Below are positions 1 to 8,352 of a stretch of 23,179 nt of DNA, in pieces. The stretch is from Pseudomonadota bacterium. GTDB taxonomy: Bacteria; Myxococcota_A; Polyangia; Polyangiales; Polyangiaceae. A model generated the notes under the pieces. The model did no database searches and was not told the origin of the DNA. It saw nothing but the letters and a program-made list of their open reading frames with translations. The number at the start of each line of letters is the position of its first letter. Positions within the stretch are counted from its first letter, which is position 1. Location: contig JAEYVE010000221.1 of the NCBI GenBank assembly GCA_023432025.1, positions 1-23,179 on the forward strand. The letters run 5' to 3'. Made by a program: the position numbers and the translations under genes.

Positions 1-119
1 GCATCAAGGAGAACGCGAGCGCACGCATGCGCTGGCGGTGAACGGTCGGTCACGCTGCTTCCTGCGGACCCTCTCGTTTCGAGGCGAACGCGCCGCGAGC
101 CCGCTGGCGCCGAAGAGCC

Positions 120-545
120 TCAGCGACAGTCCGAGCAGAGGCCGCGCAGCTGCACCTCGGACACGTGCGCCTCTGCCGCGTGCCCTTGGAGGCGCACCGC
201 CGCCTTGGGCAGACATTCAACCGAGCCGCAGTCGTTACAAACGAGGTGAGGATGCTGGCCGTGGCTGGCGCCCTGCATGGGGAGCTCGTAGCGCCACACG
301 TGGTCTGCGAGCTGAGTGCGCACGAGCAGCCCTGCTTCCGTCAGCGCCACGAGGTTGCGGTAGACCGTGACTCGGTCGAGGCCGCTCGGGGCCAAGCGAT
401 CGGTGAGCTCGGTGTGGCTGGCGGGGGTTCCTTGGGCGCACAGCTCGCGGAGCACTGCCAGGCGCGGCGAGGTAACGCGCAAGCCTGCCCCCGACAGCAT
501 TTCGCGGAGCCGCTCGTCGGGGAGGACCGGCCGTGTGACGGACAT
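120..545 (-). CDS. Fur/Zur-family metal-responsive transcriptional regulator
   Basis: This 141-residue protein has the length and two-domain layout of Fur-family repressors. Residues about 10-85 form the winged-helix DNA-binding domain, with the family signature DRVTVYRNL at 57-65 in the recognition-helix area. A His-rich hinge (H95, H98, H100) leads to the C-terminal dimerisation domain, which carries two CxxC pairs (C103/C106 and C137/C140) typical of a structural zinc site. Family members bind DNA as metal-loaded dimers and repress uptake genes. It starts at ATG 545 and is divergent from a MerC-TonB gene, which suggests that it controls that gene. MerC-domain genes are often found beside Zur-type regulators, so zinc is the likeliest signal. 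Assignment to Zur rather than Fur or PerR is inference. Confidence 0.9.
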   Translation of the reverse strand: MSVTRPVLPDERLREMLSGAGLRVTSPRLAVLRELCAQGTPASHTELTDRLAPSGLDRVTVYRNLVALTEAGLLVRTQLADHVWRYELPMQGASHGQHPHLVCNDCGSVECLPKAAVRLQGHAAEAHVSEVQLRGLCSDCR

Positions 546-598
546 CTATTTCAGAGTGTCGCTTGGGGGAGCAGGGGAGGCAAGCTTTCTGTAACCGC

Positions 599-632
599 GT
601 TGCAGAAGGGGGTTCCGCAACTGGGTTGCAAC
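599..632. promoter_or_regulatory. GTTGC inverted repeats in the fur-merC/tonB divergent region (candidate operator)
   Basis: The divergent intergenic region holds GTTGC at 599-603, its inverse GCAAC at 617-621, and the perfect 8-bp palindrome GTTGCAAC at 625-632. Metal regulators of the Fur family bind dyad-symmetric sites in such positions. The spacing does not match a classical 19-bp Fur box, and I cannot align it to a known Zur consensus, so the role is inferred from symmetry and position. Confidence 0.3.
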
Positions 633-712
633 AATCGAGAATGTCATGCAGCTTTGGCCGCCGCTGGCCGCTTCCTGGGAGGGAGCCGGCTCGGCCCTTC
701 CCCGACCGACTC

Positions 713-1993
713 GTGGCGACCGTGCAGAGCTCGAGCCTGACCTACAAGAACGTGCTTCCCGTGCGTCTTCTGGACGCATGCGGCGCGCTGCTTTCCGGTT
801 TGTGCGCCATCCACTGCGCGCTCACGCCCTTGTTGATTACCGCGTTGCCCGCGCTCGCCAACCACGGCGTGGAGACGGGGCTCCGGCGAGGTCTGGTGCT
901 CCTCGGCATCGTCGGGGTGGGCCTGGGCGCGTGGGTGCACAAGAGTCGAGAAGCGCTTTGGCCGCTCGCTGGTGCGGTCATCGTGGCAGCACTGTTCGAG
1001 CTTCACGTCGTGAGCATGGCGTGGGAGGTGTTTCCCTCGCTGGTGCTGTCGGCGCTGCTCATCTGGGCGCACGCCCAGAACAGCCGCGCGTGCCACGAAA
1101 AGCTGGCGTGTTGCCCGAACGAGCACGACGCAGTGCCGTTCTGGGGCGATTTTGCGGAAGCTTCCCCGGTAGCGAGGAAACGCGCCAGCGGCGCGGTCGT
1201 GGCGCTGTCGTCGGCCGTGCTCGTGCACGCTGTCGTCATTGCGCTGGCCATGCACGGGGGGCGCGCCGAGCACGTCGCGCCGGTCGCGTCCGCCATCCGG
1301 GAAATCGAGCTCGAGGTGAGCACGGCTCTCGAAGAAAGCGTGCTGCCGGCCCCTGCGTTGGCTTCCACGTCGGCTCTGCCCTCCGCGAGCGCAAGCACGG
1401 CGGGCCCGAGCGCAGCGGACGCGGCGCGGAGCGCCTCTTCGACAGTGGCGAATGCTCCTGCTGGGCCCGTTGCGGCGGCGCCCGTGGTCGCTCAGCCTGC
1501 CGCGGCTCCGCCCGTCGTTTTTTCGCAGGCGCTGGGTGCGCCGGGCGCCTCGTCGAGCGCACCCGTCGCTTTTGGGGCGCTCGGAGCTCCCGTCGCGGCA
1601 AGCTCTGGCCTTGCGGCAAATGGTTCCGGGCTTCTGAGCTCCGCTGCTGCGAAGGGCGCGTCGTCTGCGTCGACCTCGCCGGTGGACGTCGCTCGGCTCG
1701 CCAGGCGCCCCGTCCAGCCGAGCGGCTTGGGAGCGCGCATCGAAGCGCAGTACCCGGCAGCTGCGCGCGCCGAGCAGCTCTCGGGACGTGGCAGTGTGCG
1801 GGCGCTGGTGTCGGCGAACGGTGAGGTCGTGCAAACCGTCGCGCTCTCGGAGCAGCCTACCAAGAGCAGCTTTGCTGCAGCGTGCGCTCGGGCGCTCGGC
1901 GGCTCGGCGGGGTGGGGCACACCGCTCGACGACGCGGGCCGCCCGGTCAGTACGTGGATCCGCTTCACGTGCGAGTTCGGGATCCGCTACTGA
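713..1993 (+). CDS. MerC-like membrane domain fused to TonB energy transducer
   Basis: From GTG 713 this is a 426-residue protein. Residues about 15-125 resemble MerC: several hydrophobic helices, with LCAIHCALTP at 30-39 placing Cys-x3-Cys in the first helix and a Cys-rich end (CHEKLACC) after the last. A second hydrophobic segment containing SAVLVHAVV resembles the TonB anchor with its conserved Ser/His. Then comes a long Ala/Ser/Pro-rich spacer suited to crossing the periplasm, and a C-terminal TonB fold (YPAAARAEQL ... GRPVSTW). TonB passes proton-motive energy to outer-membrane receptors; MerC domains move thiophilic metals across the inner membrane. The pairing with the divergent Fur-family gene suggests metal (zinc?) uptake. 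The start is uncertain: the frame opens from TTG 563, and ATG 641 or GTG 722 are alternatives, none with a good ribosome-binding site. Confidence 0.8.
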   Translation: MATVQSSSLTYKNVLPVRLLDACGALLSGLCAIHCALTPLLITALPALANHGVETGLRRGLVLLGIVGVGLGAWVHKSREALWPLAGAVIVAALFELHVVSMAWEVFPSLVLSALLIWAHAQNSRACHEKLACCPNEHDAVPFWGDFAEASPVARKRASGAVVALSSAVLVHAVVIALAMHGGRAEHVAPVASAIREIELEVSTALEESVLPAPALASTSALPSASASTAGPSAADAARSASSTVANAPAGPVAAAPVVAQPAAAPPVVFSQALGAPGASSSAPVAFGALGAPVAASSGLAANGSGLLSSAAAKGASSASTSPVDVARLARRPVQPSGLGARIEAQYPAAARAEQLSGRGSVRALVSANGEVVQTVALSEQPTKSSFAAACARALGGSAGWGTPLDDAGRPVSTWIRFTCEFGIRY

Positions 1994-2065
1994 CTCTCCG
2001 AGTCGTGGGGGCGTCGTCGCCCGTCGCCTCCGTTGGCCGTACAGAGCCCAAGAGCCTCGGAAAGC

Positions 2066-3292
2066 TCACGGCTCGTACAGGTAGAACGTCGCTCGGAGCG
2101 GCCCGCTCGACAGCGGCTTTTCCACGCGCGGGCGACCCCCAAAGCAAGCCGGAAACTCGGGGTTGGACACGATGAACCCGAAGCGGAAGCTCGAGCCGAG
2201 CTCGTGGCACCACGCGCCGAGATCTCGATAGAGGCGGCGGAGCTCTCCGTCGCCGCGCGCGAGGCGCTCGCCCCACGGCGGGTTCGAGAGCACGACCCCG
2301 CCTTCTAGGCCGTGCTTCTGAATCTCGGCGCGGACGAGGCGGGGATCGATGCTGCGAAAATCCGCGCGTTTGGCCGTGACGTCCGGTTCGACGCCCGCCG
2401 TGCGCACTGCGCGCTGCAGCGTGCGGAAGGTCTCTTCGTCGACCTCGCTGGCGAACAGAACGGGCTTCGTGTCGGAGAAAAGCGGGCTCGTTTTGCGCGT
2501 GAACTCGGCGCCTAGCGCGGGCAAGCGCTCCGCCTTCGGCGTGCGCCCCGACTGCCACACCGGGCGAGCGCGCGCCATGCACGCCGCTTCAATCACGATG
2601 GTGCCCGAGCCCGCCATCGGATCGACCAGCGCTTCTCGTCGAGCGTCGTAGCGCGACAACATGACCAGGAGCGCCGCGAGATCTTCGCGGAGGGGCGCTT
2701 CGCCGGCCTCCGTGCGATAGCCGCGCTGATGCATGGGACGCCCCGCGAGATCGATGGACACGGTGAGGCGCGGCGTGCCGTCCGGAGCCACGTGCGAACG
2801 TGCGTGCAGCTCGATGTCCGCTGCTTCCGGCGACACGTCCAGGCGCACGCCGCGCCGCGCCGCGCCGTCGATGAGGGCATTTTTCACGGTGCCGACGACC
2901 TGTCGCTCCCCGGCCGCCACCGAGCGAGGGGCGAACGCGTGGACGGAAATTTTCGCGCCGTTGAACGCCCACGGCCGCGCATCTCGTGCCACGGCCTCCA
3001 CTAGCTCGGCGTAGAGAGGCTCCAGGCGCGTCGCGGAGGATTCGTACAAGTCCCACAGCACGCGCGCGGAAGTGCGATGGTAGCTCACGGCCAGGCGCGC
3101 CACCTCCGCGTCGAACGGGTACGCCAATGCGCCGGGGCCGAGCTTTTGCGGAGCCGCCGCGCGAAAGCGTTCGAGAGGTGCTCCCGTGAGCGCGCGCCCC
3201 GCGAGGCGCGAAAGCTCACCGGCCATCACCTTGTTGGCTCCCTGAACGCCCAGCAGGCGAAGACGGTCGACGACAATCGAAGGTTCGGTCAT
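2066..3292 (-). CDS. rlmL: RlmL-like 23S rRNA guanine-N2 methyltransferase
   Basis: This 408-residue protein matches the THUMP-methyltransferase family represented by the RlmL half of E. coli RlmKL and by Bacillus YpsC. The N-terminal 160 residues cover the ferredoxin-like and THUMP region. The segment VSIDLAGRPMHQRGYR (178-193) is typical of the family. The SAM-binding motif is DPMAGSGT (224-231) and the catalytic NPPWGER lies at 337-343, the form used for guanine N2 methylation. The RlmK half is absent, as in Gram-positive homologues. I chose ATG 3292; an in-frame TTG at 3307 would overlap the upstream helicase stop. The gene follows the SNF2-like gene after 11 bp, so the two are probably cotranscribed. 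Exact target guanine is not deducible. Confidence 0.85.
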   Translation of the reverse strand: MTEPSIVVDRLRLLGVQGANKVMAGELSRLAGRALTGAPLERFRAAAPQKLGPGALAYPFDAEVARLAVSYHRTSARVLWDLYESSATRLEPLYAELVEAVARDARPWAFNGAKISVHAFAPRSVAAGERQVVGTVKNALIDGAARRGVRLDVSPEAADIELHARSHVAPDGTPRLTVSIDLAGRPMHQRGYRTEAGEAPLREDLAALLVMLSRYDARREALVDPMAGSGTIVIEAACMARARPVWQSGRTPKAERLPALGAEFTRKTSPLFSDTKPVLFASEVDEETFRTLQRAVRTAGVEPDVTAKRADFRSIDPRLVRAEIQKHGLEGGVVLSNPPWGERLARGDGELRRLYRDLGAWCHELGSSFRFGFIVSNPEFPACFGGRPRVEKPLSSGPLRATFYLYEP

Positions 3293-3303
3293 TGGATCTC
3301 GAC

Positions 3304-5667
3304 TCAAGCGTCGTCAGCGGGGGGATCGGGGTCGAGCGGCGCGAACAGGTCCTCGACGTCCGTGAGAGAAAGCGGCGCCGAGCTCTTCGCGCCGAGCAAG
3401 GTGTCGGCCAAGTACCGCTTTCGACGCTGCAACGCGAGCATGCGCTCCTCGACGCTCGCGGACGCGATGAGATTGTAGACGAAGACCGGCCGGGTTTGAC
3501 CGATGCGGTACGCGCGATCGGTGGCCTGCATTTGGGCTGCGGCGTTCCACCACGGATCGTAGTGGATGACCGTGTCGGCCGAGACCAGGTTGAGCCCCGT
3601 CCCGCCTGCCTTGAGGCTGATCAAGAAGACGTCTGCCCGCCCTGCCTCGAACGTGTCGACGACCTTCTGACGATTCGGCGTGGAGCCGGTGAGGACGACG
3701 TGCTTGATGGAGCGCTGTCGCATGCCGTCTCCGAGGAGTGCGAGCATGCGAGCGAACTGCGAAAAGACGAGGACGCGCCGCCCTTCTGCCAGCTGCGCCT
3801 CGAGCAGCTCGAAGAAAAAGTCGTACTTGGCCGAGCGCTGCACGTCCCGCGCCGACTCCACGCCGACCAAGCGCGGATCACAGCACACCTGGCGCAGCTG
3901 GGTGAGGGCTTGCAGGATGGTGACGGCGGAGCCGGCGATGCCCTTCTGCGCGATGGCGTGACGCACCTCTCCGTGCGCCGCAACGCGGATGCTTTCGTAG
4001 AGATCGCGTTGGTCCCCCTCCAAATCCACCGCGCGCACCAGCTCGGTCTTGGGCGGTAGATCGCGTGCGACGCTCTCCTTCAGGCGACGCAGGATGAACG
4101 GCGCGACGCGATCGCGCAGCGCCACGAGCTGCTCCTCGTTGCCGCTTCGTTCGATGGGGTCGCGGAAGTGCCTTCGAAACTGCTCCGTCGAGCCTAGGAG
4201 CCCCGGCATGACGAACTCGAACAGCGACCACAGCTCGTCCAAGTTGTTTTCTACCGGAGTGCCGCTGATGGCGAGGCGGTGCCGAGACTCGAGGGCGCGC
4301 AACGCGGCGCTGGCTTGGCTGCGAGGATTCTTGATGGCCTGCGCCTCGTCGGCGATGACGTAGTGGAATTTGCGCTTCTGAAGCTTCGTGAGGTCGCGGA
4401 TCAAGATCGGGTAGCTCGTGATGACGACTTCCGCCTGGTCGAAGCGCGCCCACCACGCGTGGCGCTTGCTGCCCGTGAAGACCAAGGCGCGCACGTGCGG
4501 CGCGAACTTCTCCAGCTCGCGCTTCCAGTTGCCGACCAGGCTCGTCGGGCCGACGATGAGGCTTGGGCGATCCATGCGTCGGGCCTCCTTTTCGCGGGCG
4601 AGCAGCGCGATGGTCTGCAGCGTCTTTCCGAGGCCCATGTCGTCGGCGAGCACGCCTGCGACCTCGTTGTCGCGCAGGTGCTCGAGCCACATGAGTCCCT
4701 CGTGCTGGTAGGGGCGAAGTGTGGCTCGGAGCGCCGCTGGTTGCGGGGACCAATCGGGACCACGCTTGATCGCGCGCGCACGCTCCACCCACGCCACGTC
4801 GCCCCGCCACGCTACTTCGGCGCCGCCCGCGCCGAGCGCCGAGTCCAGCTCCGAGAGCTCGATCATTTGGGCGCGCGGGATACAGAGGCGCGGCTGTCCG
4901 TCCTCTGGGTACAGATCCGCCAAGACACGCAAGATGCGTGAGAGCCGCTCCCAGGGCACGACGACGTAGCGTCCGTCGCCGGTCGGCACCGCGCGAAAGC
5001 GCGCGGGGCAGTGCGCGAGCGCGTCGAAGCTCTCGCCCTCCGAGACGGACTCGAGCATTTCCAAGAGCGCCGGCACGAGGTTGACCGGGCGTCCGTCGAC
5101 CTCGATGCCGAATTCGACGCCGAACCAGTCGAATCGTTGATCCGGCTCCACGACGGCGTACCAGGGGGCCTCGGCGGGCGCGACGACCGGGTAGGGGTAC
5201 GAGGCGTCGAACACCACGTCGAAGGCCTGCGCGCGGAGCTCGGGGACCGCATACGCGGCGAAAGAACACCCCGCATGGGAGCTCTCCGAAAGGCTCGCCA
5301 GATAGTTCGCCGGCGAATCGAGCGGCGTGATGCAGCCGTCGACACAGGAAAGCTCCACGGCCCCGAAGCTCTCCAAGATGCGCTGCGCGCGAGCCTCCGC
5401 CCCCAAATTTCGGTCGAGCCCCGAGAGCTCGTCCATGTCGTCGCCGGGACGTACGCGAACACCGTCGTAATCGAACTCGAGCGTGAGCACCGCGCAGACG
5501 GCCTCGTGCTCGCCCGCCTCGTCCTCGATGAGCACGCTCTCGCCAAACAAGCGAAGGCGTGGAACGAAAGGGAACGGCGCGCGCACGCGGTGAGCCGGCT
5601 CTTCGCTTGCCCGTGGGAAGGGAGCTGGCGCGGGGGGCGGTTCGTCGAATCGCGTCGCCGCTGGCAC
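3304..5667 (-). CDS. SNF2/Rad54-family DEAD/DEAH-like helicase
   Basis: This 787-residue protein has a complete SNF2 ATPase in its C-terminal 470 residues. Motif I is DDMGLGKT (near residue 345) and motif II is DEAQ. SGTPVENNLDELWSLF is the family motif III region. The second RecA lobe shows VFSQF, AGGTGLNL and ATDRAYRIGQ (motifs IV-VI). Such enzymes translocate on double-stranded nucleic acid and remodel protein-DNA or RNA polymerase complexes. The first 300 residues are a non-catalytic region with no SWIM zinc finger (CxC...CxH) that I can see. The start is GTG 5667. The next gene, an RlmL-like methyltransferase, begins 11 bp after the stop. The specific role (DNA repair, transcription recycling or RNA metabolism) cannot be decided from sequence. 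Confidence 0.92.
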   Translation of the reverse strand: MPAATRFDEPPPAPAPFPRASEEPAHRVRAPFPFVPRLRLFGESVLIEDEAGEHEAVCAVLTLEFDYDGVRVRPGDDMDELSGLDRNLGAEARAQRILESFGAVELSCVDGCITPLDSPANYLASLSESSHAGCSFAAYAVPELRAQAFDVVFDASYPYPVVAPAEAPWYAVVEPDQRFDWFGVEFGIEVDGRPVNLVPALLEMLESVSEGESFDALAHCPARFRAVPTGDGRYVVVPWERLSRILRVLADLYPEDGQPRLCIPRAQMIELSELDSALGAGGAEVAWRGDVAWVERARAIKRGPDWSPQPAALRATLRPYQHEGLMWLEHLRDNEVAGVLADDMGLGKTLQTIALLAREKEARRMDRPSLIVGPTSLVGNWKRELEKFAPHVRALVFTGSKRHAWWARFDQAEVVITSYPILIRDLTKLQKRKFHYVIADEAQAIKNPRSQASAALRALESRHRLAISGTPVENNLDELWSLFEFVMPGLLGSTEQFRRHFRDPIERSGNEEQLVALRDRVAPFILRRLKESVARDLPPKTELVRAVDLEGDQRDLYESIRVAAHGEVRHAIAQKGIAGSAVTILQALTQLRQVCCDPRLVGVESARDVQRSAKYDFFFELLEAQLAEGRRVLVFSQFARMLALLGDGMRQRSIKHVVLTGSTPNRQKVVDTFEAGRADVFLISLKAGGTGLNLVSADTVIHYDPWWNAAAQMQATDRAYRIGQTRPVFVYNLIASASVEERMLALQRRKRYLADTLLGAKSSAPLSLTDVEDLFAPLDPDPPADDA

Positions 5668-5823
5668 GGCGGCCGTTAGATCAGGTCCTTGAACGAATGT
5701 CGACCTGTGCGCCGGGTCTCGGGACGAGACCGTGCGCTGGGGGGAGGGTGGAGCGGCAACCGCTCTGGGGCGAATGGGGGCGGCCTTCTCTGTCCGCCGG
5801 GGCCCGAAAAGAAAGCAGAAGAA

Positions 5824-6507
5824 ATGCAGGAGCTCAGCGAAAGCACCTCCGTACTTGGTGTCCGCTTCCGCAGCGCCTGGGGGCCCCTTCTTGCCGCGGG
5901 GTTGGGCCTCGCAGCTGCGGCGTGCGGGGGTTCCGGGGCTGCACGGGTGAACAGTGCATCGAGAGCGGAGGTGACGACGGCTGTCGCCGGGGCCGAGCGA
6001 GGCGAAGCGGACGACGGCGTGCCGTTCGAGCGCCTGGAGGGCCCCGCCGAGCTCCGCGTACGCGTGGACCTGGGCACCACCACGCCGCTCCCGTCGCGTT
6101 CCACGCTCCTCGTGGAAGTCGCGGATGTGTCCGACAAGGACGCGCCCCGTTCCGTTGCGGCGCGTGAGGTCGACGTGTCGGAGCGAAAGGGCACCATCGA
6201 AGTGAGCGTTTCTTTGGACGGCAGCGAGCTTCGTGATGCGCGCTCGCTTTCAATCACGGGTCGAATCGACACCCGAAAAGGAATGATCGCGATCTCAACG
6301 CTGCCGCTGGTCGTCGCGGGGCCGTTCGAAAAGGTGGAGGGAACCGTTCGAACGCCCGAAGCCGACAGCTTCGAGCTCGAGTTGGGGAGCGTCCCCAGCT
6401 ACGAATCGCCCCAGCTGGAGAAAAGAAAATCTGCACCCGGCGTCGCGCCCGTGCGGCAGGTGGATACGGGAAACTACCTCGACGTTCCCGGACCGGACCC
6501 GGAGTGA
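5824..6507 (+). CDS. YbaY/YscW-domain lipoprotein
   Basis: From ATG 5824 the 227-residue product has a signal peptide ending in the lipobox LAAAAC (lipidated Cys34). After a low-complexity spacer, residues about 76-165 resemble the YbaY/YscW family (type III secretion lipoprotein chaperone fold). The match rests on TTPLPSRSTLLVEVADVSD, a DAP turn, alternating beta strands and the late GRID segment. Family members are small periplasmic beta-sandwich lipoproteins, best known as pilotins or as YbaY, whose role is poorly defined. The C-terminal 60 residues are acidic and proline-containing with no recognised domain. The reading frame is open upstream to 5689, but that part lacks a signal-peptide character, so ATG 5824 is preferred. 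It stands alone, divergent from the SNF2-like gene. Confidence 0.75.
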   Translation: MQELSESTSVLGVRFRSAWGPLLAAGLGLAAAACGGSGAARVNSASRAEVTTAVAGAERGEADDGVPFERLEGPAELRVRVDLGTTTPLPSRSTLLVEVADVSDKDAPRSVAAREVDVSERKGTIEVSVSLDGSELRDARSLSITGRIDTRKGMIAISTLPLVVAGPFEKVEGTVRTPEADSFELELGSVPSYESPQLEKRKSAPGVAPVRQVDTGNYLDVPGPDPE

Positions 6508-6552
6508 GCGCTCTCGGTCGAGCCGGTCGGTGACGAAGCTCTCGGGCTCTGC

Positions 6553-7104
6553 TCAATCCACGGGACGAGCAGAGCCGCCGTTGTCGAACTTCATCGTCCC
6601 GCTGTCGTAGCGTAGATCGATGAACAGGCTCCCCCCTTGCATGAAGTAGCGGGAGCTCGAGTTCAGGTTGTCCACGAACTCCGTGGACAGTGAGTCCTCA
6701 CCGCACGTGTCCGACGTGATCTTGGTGACGCGCACGGTGACGTCGTCGCCGTCGAACGTGTAAACGCCGACGCCGGTGTTGCAATCCGAGTGGACCACCA
6801 CGGTTCCCTCTTCCGTGAACACCAGCGAGTAGTCTTTCGGATTTTGAACCTCGAGGGCGCCAGCGACTGGATCGGTGAAGCGCGACCAAAGCCACCTGAC
6901 GCCCACCAAGCTCGCCGGGTTCGGCGTTGGCACGGCGCCGGCCTCGGCCCCCACGCTCGCGGAGCTCGACTCGACAGCGGGCCCGGCTCGGACGGCAGCT
7001 GCGCTTTGCTGCCGAGGATGTTCTGCCGCGCGGTCGTCTTGCCCTGCGCAACCCATCAAAATTGCCACGCCTGCGGCGCACCCCACCCGAGTCGGCTTGT
7101 TCAT
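6553..7104 (-). CDS. META-domain lipoprotein
   Basis: The start is ATG 7104, preceded by a clear GGGAGAAA ribosome-binding site. The first 19 residues form a lipoprotein signal with lipobox ILMGC (Cys19). A Pro/Ala/Ser spacer follows. Residues about 66-175 resemble the META/HslJ domain: an opening LVGVRWLW, then SDCNTGVGVYTFDGDDV (106-122), which is the hallmark Cys-Asn-x-Gly turn followed by a Tyr and strand. The final strand region is MKFDN. META domains occur in secreted or envelope proteins such as E. coli HslJ, linked to novobiocin and heat response; the molecular activity is unknown. The protein is 183 residues and convergent with the YbaY-like lipoprotein gene, with only 45 bp between the stops. 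Confidence 0.8.
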   Translation of the reverse strand: MNKPTRVGCAAGVAILMGCAGQDDRAAEHPRQQSAAAVRAGPAVESSSASVGAEAGAVPTPNPASLVGVRWLWSRFTDPVAGALEVQNPKDYSLVFTEEGTVVVHSDCNTGVGVYTFDGDDVTVRVTKITSDTCGEDSLSTEFVDNLNSSSRYFMQGGSLFIDLRYDSGTMKFDNGGSARPVD

Positions 7105-7375
7105 GGCTTTCTCCCGCGCGGCGCAGGGACGACGGGCCGCCACGTGCGTCCTTTTTGCCCGCAATGCTTCGGTTCCCCTCCGAGGCAAGTATCCCTGTCG
7201 GACGAGAGCGCGCAAACGCGCTGGCACGGATCTCGAAGTCGCCCCAGCGGCTGATTCGATGTTGGCGCGGCGCGGCGTTGCTCGAGGGCTTTCGGTCGTC
7301 AAAGTAAACGGGTCCCACCATGAGGCGGAGGGGGCGAAGCCAAGCCAGGCCGCGTTCGCGCGCAGAGGAGGAAGA

Positions 7376-8263
7376 ATGCGTCGACAAAACGTGCTGATGA
7401 CCGGGTGCAACTTCCCGCTGGGCCGTTGCGCGGCCGAAGCGCTGTCGGCGCGCGGGCACTGGGTATTTGCCACCATGGCGGACTGCTTCGGCGCCGGAGT
7501 GAAGGAAGCCCGACAGCTTCAGAACTTCGGTCTCATGAAGGGCTACCAGCTGGACGTTCTCGAAATGGACGTGACGCAGGAGGCCTCCGTCGATCGTGCA
7601 GTAGGCTCCATCATCGCTCGTGCAGGGCACCTGGACGTCGTGGTGCACTCGGCGGGCATCGGCGCGTTGGGCTTGGCCGAGGCGTTCACGGTGTCTCAGC
7701 TGAAAACGATCTTCGAGCACAACGTTTTCGGGGTTCAGCGCGTCAACCGCGCCGTGTTGCCTCATATGCGAGAGAGGCGCTCCGGACTCCTCTTGCACGT
7801 TTCCAGCATCCTGGGTCGCTTCGCGATGCCGAACCTGGCGGTGTTCGACGCCAGTATGTTCGCCATGGAGGCGTTGGCCGAGGCGTATCGCTACGAGCTT
7901 TCCGCGGTGGGCGTCGATTCGATCATCCTCGAGCCGGGGACGTTCGCGACGGATCTGACGCGCACGAGCATCCTCCCCGAGGACGTCGATCGGATTTCTC
8001 ACTACGGTGACAACGCCGATTTGGGGGAAAGAATCACCTCTCATGGCTCGTTCGTGGAGTCGCAACCGAGCGCGGAGCTGCGCGAGGTCGTGGACGTCCT
8101 GATTGACCTCGTGGAAATGGAGCCTGGCACCAGGCCGCTCCGCACCGTGGTCGACCCCGACGCGAGCCCGGAGCTCGACGAGCTGAACGCCGCGTCAGCC
8201 AACGTGAGTCAGAGATATCTAGAGACGATGGGTCAAGAGTCCCTCCTACGCTTGCGCCGCTGA
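7376..8263 (+). CDS. Short-chain dehydrogenase/reductase homologue lacking catalytic Tyr/Lys
   Basis: The start is ATG 7376 after a strong AGAGGAGGAAGA ribosome-binding site, giving 295 residues. The Rossmann layout of classical SDRs is clear: nucleotide-binding strand and turn TGCNFPLG (9-16), HSAGIG (91-96) in place of NAG, the helix Asn (EHN, 116), the active-site strand HVSS (141-144) and the EPG segment. The catalytic YxxxK is replaced: the position reads F157-D-A-S-M161, where homologues have Y-S-A-S-K. The middle Gly of TGxxxGxG is Pro14. The fold should persist, but proton transfer by Tyr/Lys should not. It may be a pseudoenzyme, a regulatory or binding protein, or have a different chemistry. 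Codon use and ribosome-binding site look healthy, so this is not an obviously decaying gene. Confidence 0.85.
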   Translation: MRRQNVLMTGCNFPLGRCAAEALSARGHWVFATMADCFGAGVKEARQLQNFGLMKGYQLDVLEMDVTQEASVDRAVGSIIARAGHLDVVVHSAGIGALGLAEAFTVSQLKTIFEHNVFGVQRVNRAVLPHMRERRSGLLLHVSSILGRFAMPNLAVFDASMFAMEALAEAYRYELSAVGVDSIILEPGTFATDLTRTSILPEDVDRISHYGDNADLGERITSHGSFVESQPSAELREVVDVLIDLVEMEPGTRPLRTVVDPDASPELDELNAASANVSQRYLETMGQESLLRLRR

Positions 8264-8352
8264 GCCGTACCTCCTTTCCAGCGGACCGCACTTGGACGAT
8301 CTCCGATCGCCATACGCGAGAAGTGGGGTCGAAGCTGCGAAGGAGGACCCAA

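Noticed and set aside
1..119. Possible gene fragment at the left edge
   Set aside because: Frames here continue over the Fur-family gene in antisense and are Arg/Ala/Pro-rich without family likeness; only a short imperfect palindrome (AGCGCACGCATGCGCT, 18-33) is visible.
1992..2022. Terminator between the TonB-fusion gene and the RlmL-like gene
   Set aside because: Two short hairpins (GACTC-TCC-GAGTC and GGGCG-TCGT-CGCCC) are present, but neither is followed by a T-run on either strand.
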